Source: Oleomonas cavernae (GTDB lineage: Bacteria; Pseudomonadota; Alphaproteobacteria; Zavarziniales; Zavarziniaceae). From it: a stretch of DNA of 64,000 nucleotides. Shown here one piece after another: positions 17,466 through 25,510 of this stretch. The translations under genes and the position numbers were made by a program. The notes under the pieces are model-generated. The model was not told the origin of the DNA. It was given only the letters and a program-made list of their open reading frames with translations, and searched no databases. Each line of letters opens with the position of its first letter. The first letter of the stretch is position 1. Location: contig NZ_QYUK01000011.1 in assembly GCF_003590945.1 (NCBI RefSeq), positions 3,814,909 through 3,878,908 on the forward strand. The letters are read 5' to 3'.

Positions 17466-18226
17466 CACAGCATGGTACTGCCGCCGTTGACGCTGATGAC
17501 CTGGCCGGTCACGAACGCCGCCTCCGACGACGCCAGATAGCCGACCATCGAGGCGACCTCGTCCATTTCGCCGGCCCGCCCCAGGGGAATGACGCTGAGG
17601 AATTTCTGGGCGAGGTCCGGCGCCTTCTCGACGAAGGCCGCCAGTTGGTGGGTGTTGACGGCGCAGGGCGCCACCGTGTTCACGGTGATGCCGTCGCGGG
17701 CGAATTCCCGCGCCAGGCCGGTGGTCATGGCATGCACCCCGCCCTTGGCGGCGTTATAGGCGGCATGGTCCCACAAGCCGTTGCGCACCGAATCCGCCCC
17801 CATGTTGACGACCCGGCCATAGCGCTGCCGCCGCATGACCGGCAGCGCGTACCACGAACACCAGATGGCGGTCCACAGGTTGCGGTCGATGGTGGCGCGC
17901 AGGGTGTCCGGCGTCTGTTCCAGGAAGGGGCGGATGATCCCGCCGCCGGCATTGTTCACCAGAATGTCGACCGTCCCGCAATCGGCCACCGCCCGGCCGA
18001 TCAGGGCACCGGCCGCCGCTTCCAGGGACAGGTCGCCGGCCTGCGTCACGGGCCGGTCGCCATGCTTGCCGGCCAATTGATCGGCCGCCGCCTCCAACGC
18101 ATCGCCGTCGAGATCCGCGATCACCAGGCGGGCGCCGTCGCGGGCCAGGCGGTCGGCGACGGCAAAGCCGATGCCCCGGGCCGCCCCCGTCACCACCGCG
18201 ATCCTGCCTTCAAGCGGCCTGGTCAT
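17465..18226 (-). CDS. SDR-family cis-dihydrodiol dehydrogenase
   Basis: Short-chain dehydrogenase of 253 residues, expected to oxidise the cis-dihydrodiol made by the dioxygenase to the catechol with NAD+. Visible: TGAARGIGFAVADRL cofactor motif, LVNNAGGG, and the YNAAKGG active site with Ser in the preceding NMGADS block; C-terminal VTGQVISVNGGSTML. It lies between the beta subunit (9 bp gap) and the ferredoxin (overlap). It belongs to the general SDR group rather than the BphB-specific branch, as in p-cumate and benzoate pathways, so the assignment rests partly on position. Confidence 0.82.
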   Translation of the reverse strand: MTRPLEGRIAVVTGAARGIGFAVADRLARDGARLVIADLDGDALEAAADQLAGKHGDRPVTQAGDLSLEAAAGALIGRAVADCGTVDILVNNAGGGIIRPFLEQTPDTLRATIDRNLWTAIWCSWYALPVMRRQRYGRVVNMGADSVRNGLWDHAAYNAAKGGVHAMTTGLAREFARDGITVNTVAPCAVNTHQLAAFVEKAPDLAQKFLSVIPLGRAGEMDEVASMVGYLASSEAAFVTGQVISVNGGSTML

Positions 18227-18235
18227 TTCCGCCCC

Positions 18236-18739
18236 TCACAGAATGATGCTGACGCGGCCCTGGGGCCGCAGGCCATCGCTGGCCAGCAGGCAGCGCTTCT
18301 CGCGAATCCGCAGCCCCTCGCCTTCCCACACCAGCTGATGCAGGTTGGTGCCGAAGAAGACATCGGTCTGGCCTTCCTTGGTGCGATAGGTGATGAAGGC
18401 CGAGCTGACCTGCCATTCGTCGCCCGCGCGCTCGCGGATCCGCACGTTGCTGACCAGGTGGCGCAGCTTGGAGCGCGGGAATTCGGCGTGGGCCGTGCGT
18501 TTCATCAGGCGTTTCACCCGCTCACCCAGGCGAAAGCGGTCGTCGGCGATATAGAACAGGTTGTTCTCGGGCGAGGCGTCGGGCGCCACGTCGGTCGACG
18601 GGACGTAGTAATGCGCATCGTCGCTGAACAGTGCCAGCCATTCCGGCAGGCGCCATTCGTCGATCAGGTCGGCCTCGAGGAAGAGGAAATCCTCGACCTG
18701 GGCACGGGTCGGGTTGGGCAGGGCGAGATCGATGGTCAT
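18236..18739 (-). CDS. ring-hydroxylating dioxygenase beta subunit
   Basis: Structural small subunit of the alpha3-beta3 oxygenase. 167 residues from the ATG at 18739, which overlaps the alpha-subunit stop by 4 nt. Typical blocks: [33 protein letters not shown] near the N-terminus and a cone-shaped NTF2-like fold; [19 protein letters not shown] in the middle. No metal ligands, as expected for this subunit. Confidence 0.9.
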   Translation of the reverse strand: MTIDLALPNPTRAQVEDFLFLEADLIDEWRLPEWLALFSDDAHYYVPSTDVAPDASPENNLFYIADDRFRLGERVKRLMKRTAHAEFPRSKLRHLVSNVRIRERAGDEWQVSSAFITYRTKEGQTDVFFGTNLHQLVWEGEGLRIREKRCLLASDGLRPQGRVSIIL

Positions 18740-20007
18740 GCCGCGGCCTCGAAAATGCGCTGGTTCCACTGGGCCCAGAAGGCGCGCATCTGCGCCTCGT
18801 CGTCATAGGACGGGGTCTCGCGGCCCATGCCCTTGGACATGTCGTTCCAGCCGACCTCGGCCATGTTGGCATAGCCGCGCTGGCACTGTTCCAGGGCCTC
18901 GACATCGTCGGGCGTGGCAAAGCCGCCGGGGCCCAGGAATTCGAGGAAGTTGAACAGGCGGTATTCCCGCGCCCACTTGCTTTCCTCGGCCGGGGCCAGG
19001 GCCCAGGCGTTGATCAGCATGAAATCGGGCGCGGTGGGATAGAAGGTGCGCACGGTGATCGCCATGATGTCGTTGATCACCAGGTTGGGGAAGATCACCA
19101 GGTTGCGGTTACGGGTGGCGATGCGATCGGCCCGTTCCTTGCCGTGACGCTCGACCAGGCGCTCGTAGATCGCGTCGATCTCCACCTTGCCCTGGTCGCC
19201 CCACATGGGGATCCACTGGGCTACCGGCCGGCCCCAGGGCGCGCTGTATTCGACCACGGCATGGCCGTTGCCCAGGTCGTGGCTGACGCCCTTCAGCGCC
19301 ACATTGGCCAGGCCGCCATTGGTGTTCTTGAGATAGTCGAGATAGGTCGCATGGTTGGTGGCGGCGTGGTAGCCGTCGAAGCTGTTTTCGGCCAGCAGCT
19401 TCCAGTTGGCGCGGATCGAATATTCCTGGGTGCCGCCGACGATGGCCATGCCCAGGTCGGACTGGTCGGCCACGATATCGATATATTCCTTGGCACCGGC
19501 CAGGTAATCGGACAGGGACACGGCATCGGCATCGAAGCAGACGAAGGCAAAGCCGCGATAGGTGTCGAAGCGCGGCACCGGCTGCAGGCCCGAGGTGCTG
19601 CGCGCCTTGAAATCCGCCGGATAGGCTTCCTCGTCCGGCAGGTTGCGCAGGTTGCCGTCCAGGCCGAAGATCCAGCCGTGATAGAAGCACTGGAACGACT
19701 TGGCATTGCCTGCGCGCTCGCGGCAGACCTTGGCGCCCCGGTGGGCACAGGTGTTCAGCAGGGCGCGGAGCTCGCCCTTGGGATTGCGGGCGAAGATGAT
19801 GTGACGCCCGCCGACCTGGCGGGTGACGAAGTCGCCGGGCTTGGCCAGTTCCGACGTGTGGCCCAGGTAGAGCCAGCAGCGGCCGAAAATCTTCTCGCGC
19901 TCCGCCTCCAGGATCGCCGGATCGACGAAGGTGCGCCGGGCGACATTGAAGACGTGCCGTTCCTTGTCGATCACCAGCATCGGATCGCCATGGCCGTTGG
20001 GTGTCAT
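18736..20007 (-). CDS. ring-hydroxylating dioxygenase alpha subunit
   Basis: Catalytic subunit that adds both atoms of O2 to an aromatic ring. 423 residues from the ATG at 20007, preceded by GGAGGGAGG at good spacing; an ATG at 20028 overlapping the reductase stop would add 7 residues. The N-terminal Rieske domain has CAHRGAKVC and [12 protein letters not shown]; the mononuclear iron site shows [12 protein letters not shown] (Asn/Asp and two His) with the third ligand probably an Asp in [12 protein letters not shown]. Context (CymR-like regulator, methyl-oxidation genes) suggests p-cumate or a related alkylbenzoate as substrate; the sequence alone does not prove it. Confidence 0.92.
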   Translation of the reverse strand: MTPNGHGDPMLVIDKERHVFNVARRTFVDPAILEAEREKIFGRCWLYLGHTSELAKPGDFVTRQVGGRHIIFARNPKGELRALLNTCAHRGAKVCRERAGNAKSFQCFYHGWIFGLDGNLRNLPDEEAYPADFKARSTSGLQPVPRFDTYRGFAFVCFDADAVSLSDYLAGAKEYIDIVADQSDLGMAIVGGTQEYSIRANWKLLAENSFDGYHAATNHATYLDYLKNTNGGLANVALKGVSHDLGNGHAVVEYSAPWGRPVAQWIPMWGDQGKVEIDAIYERLVERHGKERADRIATRNRNLVIFPNLVINDIMAITVRTFYPTAPDFMLINAWALAPAEESKWAREYRLFNFLEFLGPGGFATPDDVEALEQCQRGYANMAEVGWNDMSKGMGRETPSYDDEAQMRAFWAQWNQRIFEAAA

Positions 20008-20024
20008 GGAACCTCCCTCCATTT

Positions 20025-21239
20025 TCATTTGGGTGCCGCGGCGCGGCGCAGGTCGAATGCGGGGTTTTCCAGGTCGGCGCGGGCCGGGCGCTGCCGGCCG
20101 GCGACGATGCGGCGCAGGGCCGCCATGTCGCGTGCCGCGTTGACGGTGACGGCCCCGACCACCTCGCCCGCGCGCAGGGCGATCAGGGTGAAGCGGCCTG
20201 CTTCCACGTCGCCGCGCAGCACGAGATCGTCGGCGACAGCGTCACCCAGGACCTGAAGATTGACGTCGTACTGATCGGACCAGAACCAGGGCGGATCGCC
20301 ATAGGGGCTGTCCTGCCCCGCCATGGTGCGCGCCGCGGCGATCGCCTGGTTCTGCGCATTCGCCCAGGTCTCGATCCGGGTCCAGCGGTCGTGACAGCGG
20401 CTCCATTGCAGGGCGACATCGCCGGCCGCGAAAATATGCGGCAGTTCGGTGCGGCCGTGAGCATCGACCTTGATACCCTGGCCGCCGGCAAGGCCCAGCC
20501 GTTCGGCCAGGCCGACGACCGGATCGACCCCGACGCCGACGACGATCAGGTCGGCCGGCACCACCCGGCCGTCGGCCAGGACGACGCCCTGCGCATTCGC
20601 CCCGACCGGCACCTGGCCGAAATGGAACTCGACCCCGGCCTGCTCGTGGCGGCGGCGCAGAAAGCCGGCGACCACCTCGGGCAGGGCCCGGGCCAGCAGG
20701 CGGGGTGCGGCCTCGATGACCGTGGCCCTTGCCCCTTGGGCGACCGCGGCGGCGGCCGCCTCCAGCCCGATCACCCCGCCGCCCACGGCAACGATCCGGG
20801 CCCCGGGCACGAAGCCGCGGCGCAGGGCGCAGGCATCGTCGATCGTGCGCAGGTAATGCACCGGGATCGGCCCCGCCTCCAGCGCCGGCAGCCGGCGCGG
20901 CACCGTGCCGGTGGCAAACATCAGCTTGTCGAAGCCGAACACCCGGCCATCTTTGGCAGCGACATGGCCGCGCTCGATATCGCCGTCGGCGATTTCCGCC
21001 CCGGTGACCAGGTCGACGCCTAAGGTTGCCCAATCCGGCGCACTGCGGACAAAGGCCGGCACGGCATCGGTCTTGAGCAGCATTTCCTTGGACAGTTGCG
21101 GCCGCTCATAGGGCGGATGCGCCTCCGCCCCGATCAGGGTGACGGCGCCGGCATGGCCCGCGGCACGCAGGGCCTCGGCCGCGCGGGCGCCGGCTTGGCC
21201 TGCGCCGATGATGACGATGCTGGGACCAGCCCTAGTCAC
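20025..21239 (-). CDS. ferredoxin reductase of ring-hydroxylating dioxygenase (BphA4 type)
   Basis: FAD-dependent NAD(P)H:ferredoxin oxidoreductase feeding the Rieske ferredoxin. 404 residues with a first dinucleotide motif [37 protein letters not shown], the second motif [13 protein letters not shown] and [12 protein letters not shown]. The start is a GTG at 21239, preceded by GGAAGGGCGGAA. First gene of the minus-strand catabolic operon; the 9-bp inverted repeat at 21299-21330 lies about 60-90 bp upstream, the position expected for an operator. Confidence 0.9.
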   Translation of the reverse strand: MTRAGPSIVIIGAGQAGARAAEALRAAGHAGAVTLIGAEAHPPYERPQLSKEMLLKTDAVPAFVRSAPDWATLGVDLVTGAEIADGDIERGHVAAKDGRVFGFDKLMFATGTVPRRLPALEAGPIPVHYLRTIDDACALRRGFVPGARIVAVGGGVIGLEAAAAAVAQGARATVIEAAPRLLARALPEVVAGFLRRRHEQAGVEFHFGQVPVGANAQGVVLADGRVVPADLIVVGVGVDPVVGLAERLGLAGGQGIKVDAHGRTELPHIFAAGDVALQWSRCHDRWTRIETWANAQNQAIAAARTMAGQDSPYGDPPWFWSDQYDVNLQVLGDAVADDLVLRGDVEAGRFTLIALRAGEVVGAVTVNAARDMAALRRIVAGRQRPARADLENPAFDLRRAAAPK

Positions 21240-21298
21240 GATTCCGCCCTTCCCTGGTCGACGCTCAACTGCTGCCGCGCAGCGGCGTCGTTCCCATT

Positions 21299-21330
21299 TA
21301 TTTACAAACAGTCCAACCGGCTTGTAAATA
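21299..21330. promoter_or_regulatory. TetR/CymR-type operator
   Basis: Perfect 9-bp inverted repeat TATTTACAA (21299-21307) and TTGTAAATA (21322-21330) with a 14-bp spacer, in the divergent promoter region between the dioxygenase operon and the amidohydrolase gene. The left half contains ACAAACAG, followed by CAA and GG at similar spacing to the known P. putida cumate operator (recalled, not searched). Likely bound by the CymR-like regulator encoded at 16460-17149. Confidence 0.65.
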
Positions 21331-21391
21331 GAGAAAATAAAGGTAACACTCCGGCGACAACAATCGGCGTCGCCAGGGAGGACGCTTGCCC

Positions 21392-22384
21392 GTGAACATC
21401 GACCTGCATGCCCATTTCGTGCCCCAGGCCTTTCCCGACGGGCGCGGGCGCTCGGCCCTGTGGCCGGCGATCGAGCACCGGCCGGACGGCCGGGCCGCGA
21501 TCGTCATCGGCGGCCGGCCCTTTCGCGTCCTCGACGCCTGCAACTGGGATAGTGCCGCGCGGCTGGCCGACCTGGCGGCGGAAGGCGTGGACCGGCAAGT
21601 CATCTCCCCCATGCCGGAACTGCTCTCCCACTGGTTCGACGCGGCGGAGGCCGACCTGCTGTCCCGCCACATGAACGAGGCCCTTGCGGCACTCGTCGCC
21701 ACCCAGCCTGACCGCTACCTCGGCCTGGGCATGGTTCCGGTGCAGGATCCCGAACTGGCCGCGCGGCGCCTGGAAGAGGTGAAGACGCTGGGGCTGCGCG
21801 GGGTCGAAATCGGCTCGCACATCAATGGCCTGCCGCTGGGCGACGCCTCGCTCGACCCGTTCTATGCGGCGGCCCAGGCCCTGGACCTCGCCATCATGGT
21901 GCACCCGCTGCACCCGGTCGGGCGGGAGCGCCTGGGCGGCAATCCGGCCCTGGCCGCGGCGGCTGCCTTCCCGCTGGACACGGCCCTGGCCGGCGCCTCG
22001 CTGCTGGCGGCCGGCATTCCCGACAAGTATCCCCGCCTGCGCATCCTGCTGTGCCATGGCGGCGGGGCCTTGCCGTGGATCCTGCCGCGGCTGGACCAGG
22101 TCTGGTCGCTGGGCGGCAGCCTGGGCGCGCTGTTCCCGCGCAAGCCCAGCGAAATGGCCAGGAAATTCTACTACGACACGGTGCTCTACGATGCGCCGTC
22201 GCTGCGCTTCCTGGCGCAGACGGTGGGCATCGACCGGATCGCGGTCGGCTCCGACTATCCTTTTGTCATCCAGCAGGGCCGGCCGGTGGACTTCGCCCTG
22301 GGCGCCCTGCACTGCCCCGGCGAGCAATTGGCGCGGAACGCCCTCGATTTCCTCGGGCTTGGCCATCAGTGCCCGGACCAATAG
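21392..22384 (+). CDS. ACMSD-family amidohydrolase/decarboxylase
   Basis: Metal-dependent amidohydrolase_2 family protein (about 330 residues) of the group that includes aminocarboxymuconate-semialdehyde decarboxylase and 5-carboxyvanillate decarboxylase. Metal-binding residues: DLHAHF near the N-terminus, MVHPLHP in the middle, CHGGGALPW and GSDYPF towards the C-terminus. It is divergent from the dioxygenase operon and shares its operator, so it likely acts in the same pathway; decarboxylation of the 3-carboxy ring-fission product before the hydrolase step would fit. Start is a GTG at 21392 nine bases after GGGAGGA; TTG at 21386 is an alternative. Its end overlaps the convergent small-subunit gene by 19 bp. 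Confidence 0.85.
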   Translation: MNIDLHAHFVPQAFPDGRGRSALWPAIEHRPDGRAAIVIGGRPFRVLDACNWDSAARLADLAAEGVDRQVISPMPELLSHWFDAAEADLLSRHMNEALAALVATQPDRYLGLGMVPVQDPELAARRLEEVKTLGLRGVEIGSHINGLPLGDASLDPFYAAAQALDLAIMVHPLHPVGRERLGGNPALAAAAAFPLDTALAGASLLAAGIPDKYPRLRILLCHGGGALPWILPRLDQVWSLGGSLGALFPRKPSEMARKFYYDTVLYDAPSLRFLAQTVGIDRIAVGSDYPFVIQQGRPVDFALGALHCPGEQLARNALDFLGLGHQCPDQ

Positions 22385-22638
22385 GCCGCCAGGATGAGCG
22401 TGGTTACAACGCCGATCCAGGCCTCGAACACGATCCGCCAGGGCAGAACCCGGCGCCCCAGTTCCATGAAGTGGACGAACACCAGGCGGATCTTCAGCGC
22501 CGCGATCAGCACCACGGCGGTGGCGGCATAGGGCGCGGCAAGGCTTCCCATATCCTCGGCCACCAGCCAGCTCGACAGCGTCGCCCCCAGCAGGATCGCC
22601 CAGATGCCGATGGCCGGGGGCAGGGTCAGGCCACGCAT
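22366..22638 (-). CDS. NorF/cytochrome-oxidase subunit IV-like small membrane protein (cassette 1)
   Basis: 90-residue protein with three hydrophobic segments. Between the second and third is ALKIRLVFVHFMELGRRVLPWR, a version of the K-x-R-x-(I/V)-x2-x-FM(E/D)-x-R motif shared by all three small proteins of this type in the window and typical of prokaryotic subunit IV/NorF proteins. ATG at 22638 overlaps the stop of the upstream subunit III-like gene. No catalytic role is expected; it should pair with that subunit III-like protein. Confidence 0.82.
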   Translation of the reverse strand: MRGLTLPPAIGIWAILLGATLSSWLVAEDMGSLAAPYAATAVVLIAALKIRLVFVHFMELGRRVLPWRIVFEAWIGVVTTLILAAYWSGH

Positions 22639-23234
22639 CACGCCCTCAACAGATAGAGCAGCGGGAACAGCATCAGCCACAGCAGATCGACCATGTGCCA
22701 ATAGCACGCCGTGCTTTCGACCCAGATGAGATTGCCGGGCCCCGCCGGCCGGCCCCGGACCTTGAAGAAGACCAGGGCAAGGACCGCCATGCCGACCAGG
22801 TAGTGCAGGAAGTGAACCCCGGTGAAGACGAAATAATACATGAAGAAATCATTGGTCAGCATCGAGATGCCGCCCCGAATCTTCTCCACATATTCCGTCA
22901 TCTTCAGGACGCCGAAGCCCGATCCGGCGGCGAAGGACAGCACAAGGTAGCGCTGCAACCGGCCCGCCCGGCCCTCGCGAGCGGCCTCGACCGCGCCGAC
23001 CATGAACCAGGAACTGGTCAGCAGGAAGAAGGTGTTCAGCAGGCCGGTCCAGGGATCGAGCAGCAGCCTGGACTGTTCGAATAGGGTAACCGCCTGCGCC
23101 CGTTCGAAGATGAAGATCAGGAAGAACAGGCCGAACATGAAGATGTCGGCGCTCAGGAACATCCAGATCCCGGGATCGCCCGGGGGCGCCGCCGCCCCTT
23201 TTTGATGAGGCGACGGCGCGGCGTGGCTGGTCAT
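22638..23234 (-). CDS. NorE/cytochrome-oxidase subunit III-like protein (cassette 1)
   Basis: 198-residue five-helix membrane protein of the CoxC/NorE family. Conserved blocks: PGDPGIWMFLSADIFMFG, LLNTFFLLTSSWFMV, NDFFMYYFVFTGVHFLHYLVGM and CYWHMVDLLWLMLFPLLYLLR. No gene for a heme-copper oxidase subunit I or II or for NorB/NorC is in the window, so it is not part of a visible oxidase operon. ATG at 23234 overlaps the upstream gene's stop by 4 nt. Family assignment is firm; function here is unknown. Confidence 0.88.
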   Translation of the reverse strand: MTSHAAPSPHQKGAAAPPGDPGIWMFLSADIFMFGLFFLIFIFERAQAVTLFEQSRLLLDPWTGLLNTFFLLTSSWFMVGAVEAAREGRAGRLQRYLVLSFAAGSGFGVLKMTEYVEKIRGGISMLTNDFFMYYFVFTGVHFLHYLVGMAVLALVFFKVRGRPAGPGNLIWVESTACYWHMVDLLWLMLFPLLYLLRA

Positions 23235-23992
23235 TCGGCGGCTTGCGGCAGCACCACCCCGGCGGGCGGCCGGCCGGCCGCGTGCCGTTCCAGTTTCTCG
23301 GCTTCCAGGCGCTTGATGGCCGCCAGGATGTAGAAGGTCAAGGTCGGGCACCAGACGAACCAGACCGAGAATTCGATCCAGAAGTTGAGCAGGCCGGCCC
23401 GCTCGAACGGCCCGCTCTTGAAGAACGGCATCAGGCATTCGGCCGCGAAGCTGACGCCGACCCAGATGCCGTACCAGGCGAGCCAGCGCGGGATGAGCGG
23501 GTGCTCCCGCTTGTCCGACAGGAAGGCGACGCCCAGCGCCAGCATCTGCAGGGTGGTGACCGAGTAACCAAGGTCGATCAGCAGCCACGACCAGTCGTAG
23601 AGCAGTTGCAGCACCGGATCGCTCAGCGCTTCGGGGCGATAGGCCCCGGCCAGCCAGCCCGAACAGGAGACCAGGATCGGCACCACCGTCAGGCCGGCGC
23701 CCCACAGCGCCAGGGTCGAGAGGATGTTGCTCTCGCCCTCGACCCGTTCCACCACCTTGGCGATGGCCAGGCCCCAGACCATGTAGAGCACGGCAAAGGT
23801 CATGGCGATGACCATGCCGAGGCGCACGGTATTGGCGTTTTCGCGGAAGTAATGCCCGATGTCTTCCGCGGGCAAGGCGGCCGAAAACGGCGGAAGGTTG
23901 AACCCCATCAGCCCCCAGAAGCCGATGAACACCGCCATGAACAGCGGCCCCGCCCAGGCACAAAGCCGCCAGTACTTGAATTCGTCCAGCAT
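23231..23992 (-). CDS. conserved multi-pass membrane protein of the NorE/NorF-like cassette (cassette 1)
   Basis: 253 residues with about seven hydrophobic segments and no recognised domain. Two paralogues in the window (48614-49360 and 57935-58678) share FRPEA-like, PRW(L/V/M)...W and the signature FKSGPF/FKTGPFAxDG(L/M)xSFW. No Cys pairs, heme-binding CxxCH or Fe-S motif is visible. It is always the first gene of the cassette, directly upstream of and overlapping the subunit III-like gene, so it is probably a third subunit of the same membrane complex. Confidence 0.75.
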   Translation of the reverse strand: MLDEFKYWRLCAWAGPLFMAVFIGFWGLMGFNLPPFSAALPAEDIGHYFRENANTVRLGMVIAMTFAVLYMVWGLAIAKVVERVEGESNILSTLALWGAGLTVVPILVSCSGWLAGAYRPEALSDPVLQLLYDWSWLLIDLGYSVTTLQMLALGVAFLSDKREHPLIPRWLAWYGIWVGVSFAAECLMPFFKSGPFERAGLLNFWIEFSVWFVWCPTLTFYILAAIKRLEAEKLERHAAGRPPAGVVLPQAAE

Positions 23993-24021
23993 TTCAGCCT
24001 CCCTTTGCCTGCCCGGCCCGA

Positions 24022-25173
24022 TCAGAGGATCAGCACCGGTTTGATCGCCGTGCCGTTCGTGGTCGCATCGAACGCCTCGTTGATCTGGTCGAACGAAAAT
24101 CGCGTGATCAGCCGGTCGAAGGGCAGCCGCCCGTCGAGATGGTACTGGACCAGTTGGGGAATGAAGACTTCCGGATCGCTGTCGCCCTCGACATAGGCCT
24201 TCACGCCCACGCCGCGCACCAGCATGGACAGGATGTTCGCCGGTAGGCTGGCGTCTGGCGGCGGCATGCCGACCAGGCCCAGCATGCCGTTGGGCAGCAG
24301 GGTTTCCAGCGCCGCGCCGATCACCGCCGGGATGCCCGTGGTATCCAGGGCATGGGATACCCCGCCGGGGCCGGCCTTCTTGACCGATGCCGTTACATCG
24401 GCGTCGCCGGTCGGATCGAGGGCGGCCGTCGCCCCCAACTCCAGCGCCAGGGCGCGCCGGCTCGGGTTTGGCTCGACGACGACGATCGCTGCGGCGCCGG
24501 CAATCTTCGCGGCCATGACCGCGCTGAGGCCGACGGCGCCCGCCCCGAAAATCGCCACGGAATCGCCCTGGTGGACCTTCAGCGAATTGAGGATCGAGCC
24601 GGCGCCGGTCTGGATGCCGCAGCCCAGCGGCCCCAGGAGTTCGATCGGCACCGCCTTCGAGACCACGATCGTGTTCTGTTCGCGCGCGATCAGGTGGCTG
24701 GCGAACGAGGACTGGCCGAAGAAGCGGGCGTTGACTGCGTCACCCTTGCGCGACATCGGGGTGGAGCCGTCCGAGACCCGCACGCCGCCGAAGTTCTCGG
24801 CCATGAAATTATAGCAATAGGACGGTGTCGAGCGTGCGCAATTGGGGCAGACGCCGCAGGAATCGAAGGTCAGGACGACATGGTCGCCGGGCCTGACCCG
24901 GGTGACGCCCGCGCCGACGGCCTCGACCACGCCCGAGCCCTCGTGGCCCAGCACGATCGGCAGCGGCACGGGGAAATCCCCCCGGCAGACGACGTCGGTG
25001 TGGCAGACACCGACACCGGCGACTTTCACCAGAACCTCGTCCCGGCGCGGCTGCTGCAGTTGCACGTCCTCAACCACGAAACGGCCGCCTGGCTCGGACA
25101 ATATGGCCGCGCGGGCGGCAACAGCCGTCCGGCCGGCGCGCACGGGATCGAGCAGCGCATCCGCAATCGACAT
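24022..25173 (-). CDS. zinc-dependent aryl/primary alcohol dehydrogenase (MDR family, XylB-like)
   Basis: 383-residue medium-chain alcohol dehydrogenase. Catalytic zinc ligands Cys in GVCHTD, His-Glu in LGHEGSG and Cys in GPLGCGIQTG; structural zinc Cys cluster CGVCPNC...C; NAD(H)-binding GAGAVGLSAV. It resembles benzyl-alcohol and perillyl-type alcohol dehydrogenases. ATG at 25173 follows GAGGGAGGAATAAG. In this setting it would oxidise the alcohol made by the membrane monooxygenase, feeding the aldehyde dehydrogenase at 1.4 kb. Upstream of cassette 1 by 30 bp on the same strand, so the cassette may be co-transcribed with it. Confidence 0.88.
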   Translation of the reverse strand: MSIADALLDPVRAGRTAVAARAAILSEPGGRFVVEDVQLQQPRRDEVLVKVAGVGVCHTDVVCRGDFPVPLPIVLGHEGSGVVEAVGAGVTRVRPGDHVVLTFDSCGVCPNCARSTPSYCYNFMAENFGGVRVSDGSTPMSRKGDAVNARFFGQSSFASHLIAREQNTIVVSKAVPIELLGPLGCGIQTGAGSILNSLKVHQGDSVAIFGAGAVGLSAVMAAKIAGAAAIVVVEPNPSRRALALELGATAALDPTGDADVTASVKKAGPGGVSHALDTTGIPAVIGAALETLLPNGMLGLVGMPPPDASLPANILSMLVRGVGVKAYVEGDSDPEVFIPQLVQYHLDGRLPFDRLITRFSFDQINEAFDATTNGTAIKPVLIL

Positions 25174-25348
25174 CTTATTCCTCCCTCGCGGCAGGAACCC
25201 ACCGCGGATGTTGTGTGTCTGCGCTCATCTTCTGCCGCTGGTTGGCCGTGTCGCCCGACGAAAGTCGGGCCGGCGGCGTGGAAAGTGCACAGATCGGGTC
25301 AATCGGGGTGCCGACGGCGTCGATGTTGCTGCTGTATCGCAGGAGGTC

Positions 25349-25510
25349 ATGATATATTTCAGAAAAACGAATACTGGCCGGAACAGCACGCCGAAGAGCG
25401 ATGCGACCCCGACCGGGGGAAGCGAAATGGATAACAAGGCGAAGATGAAGGTCGAGGCGACAGGCCGGCGTGCGGCGGCGCAGCATAACGGGCTGGTCCC
25501 GTCGCCATGA
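25349..25510 (+). CDS. possible short upstream ORF coupled to the LuxR-type regulator
   Basis: A 53-codon frame from the ATG at 25349 (AGGAGG only 2 nt away), or 27 codons from the ATG at 25428 (GGGGGAAG upstream), ends with TGA that overlaps the regulator's ATG as ATGA. The product is basic and low in hydrophobic residues, with no known family. It may be a translated leader that couples translation to the regulator. It lies in the otherwise empty 333-bp region between the alcohol dehydrogenase and the regulator. Confidence 0.3.
   Translation: MIYFRKTNTGRNSTPKSDATPTGGSEMDNKAKMKVEATGRRAAAQHNGLVPSP

Noticed and set aside
22366-23992. Part of an aa3 or bo3 oxidase operon
   Set aside because: Subunit I and II genes are absent on both sides; neighbours are the amidohydrolase and an alcohol dehydrogenase.
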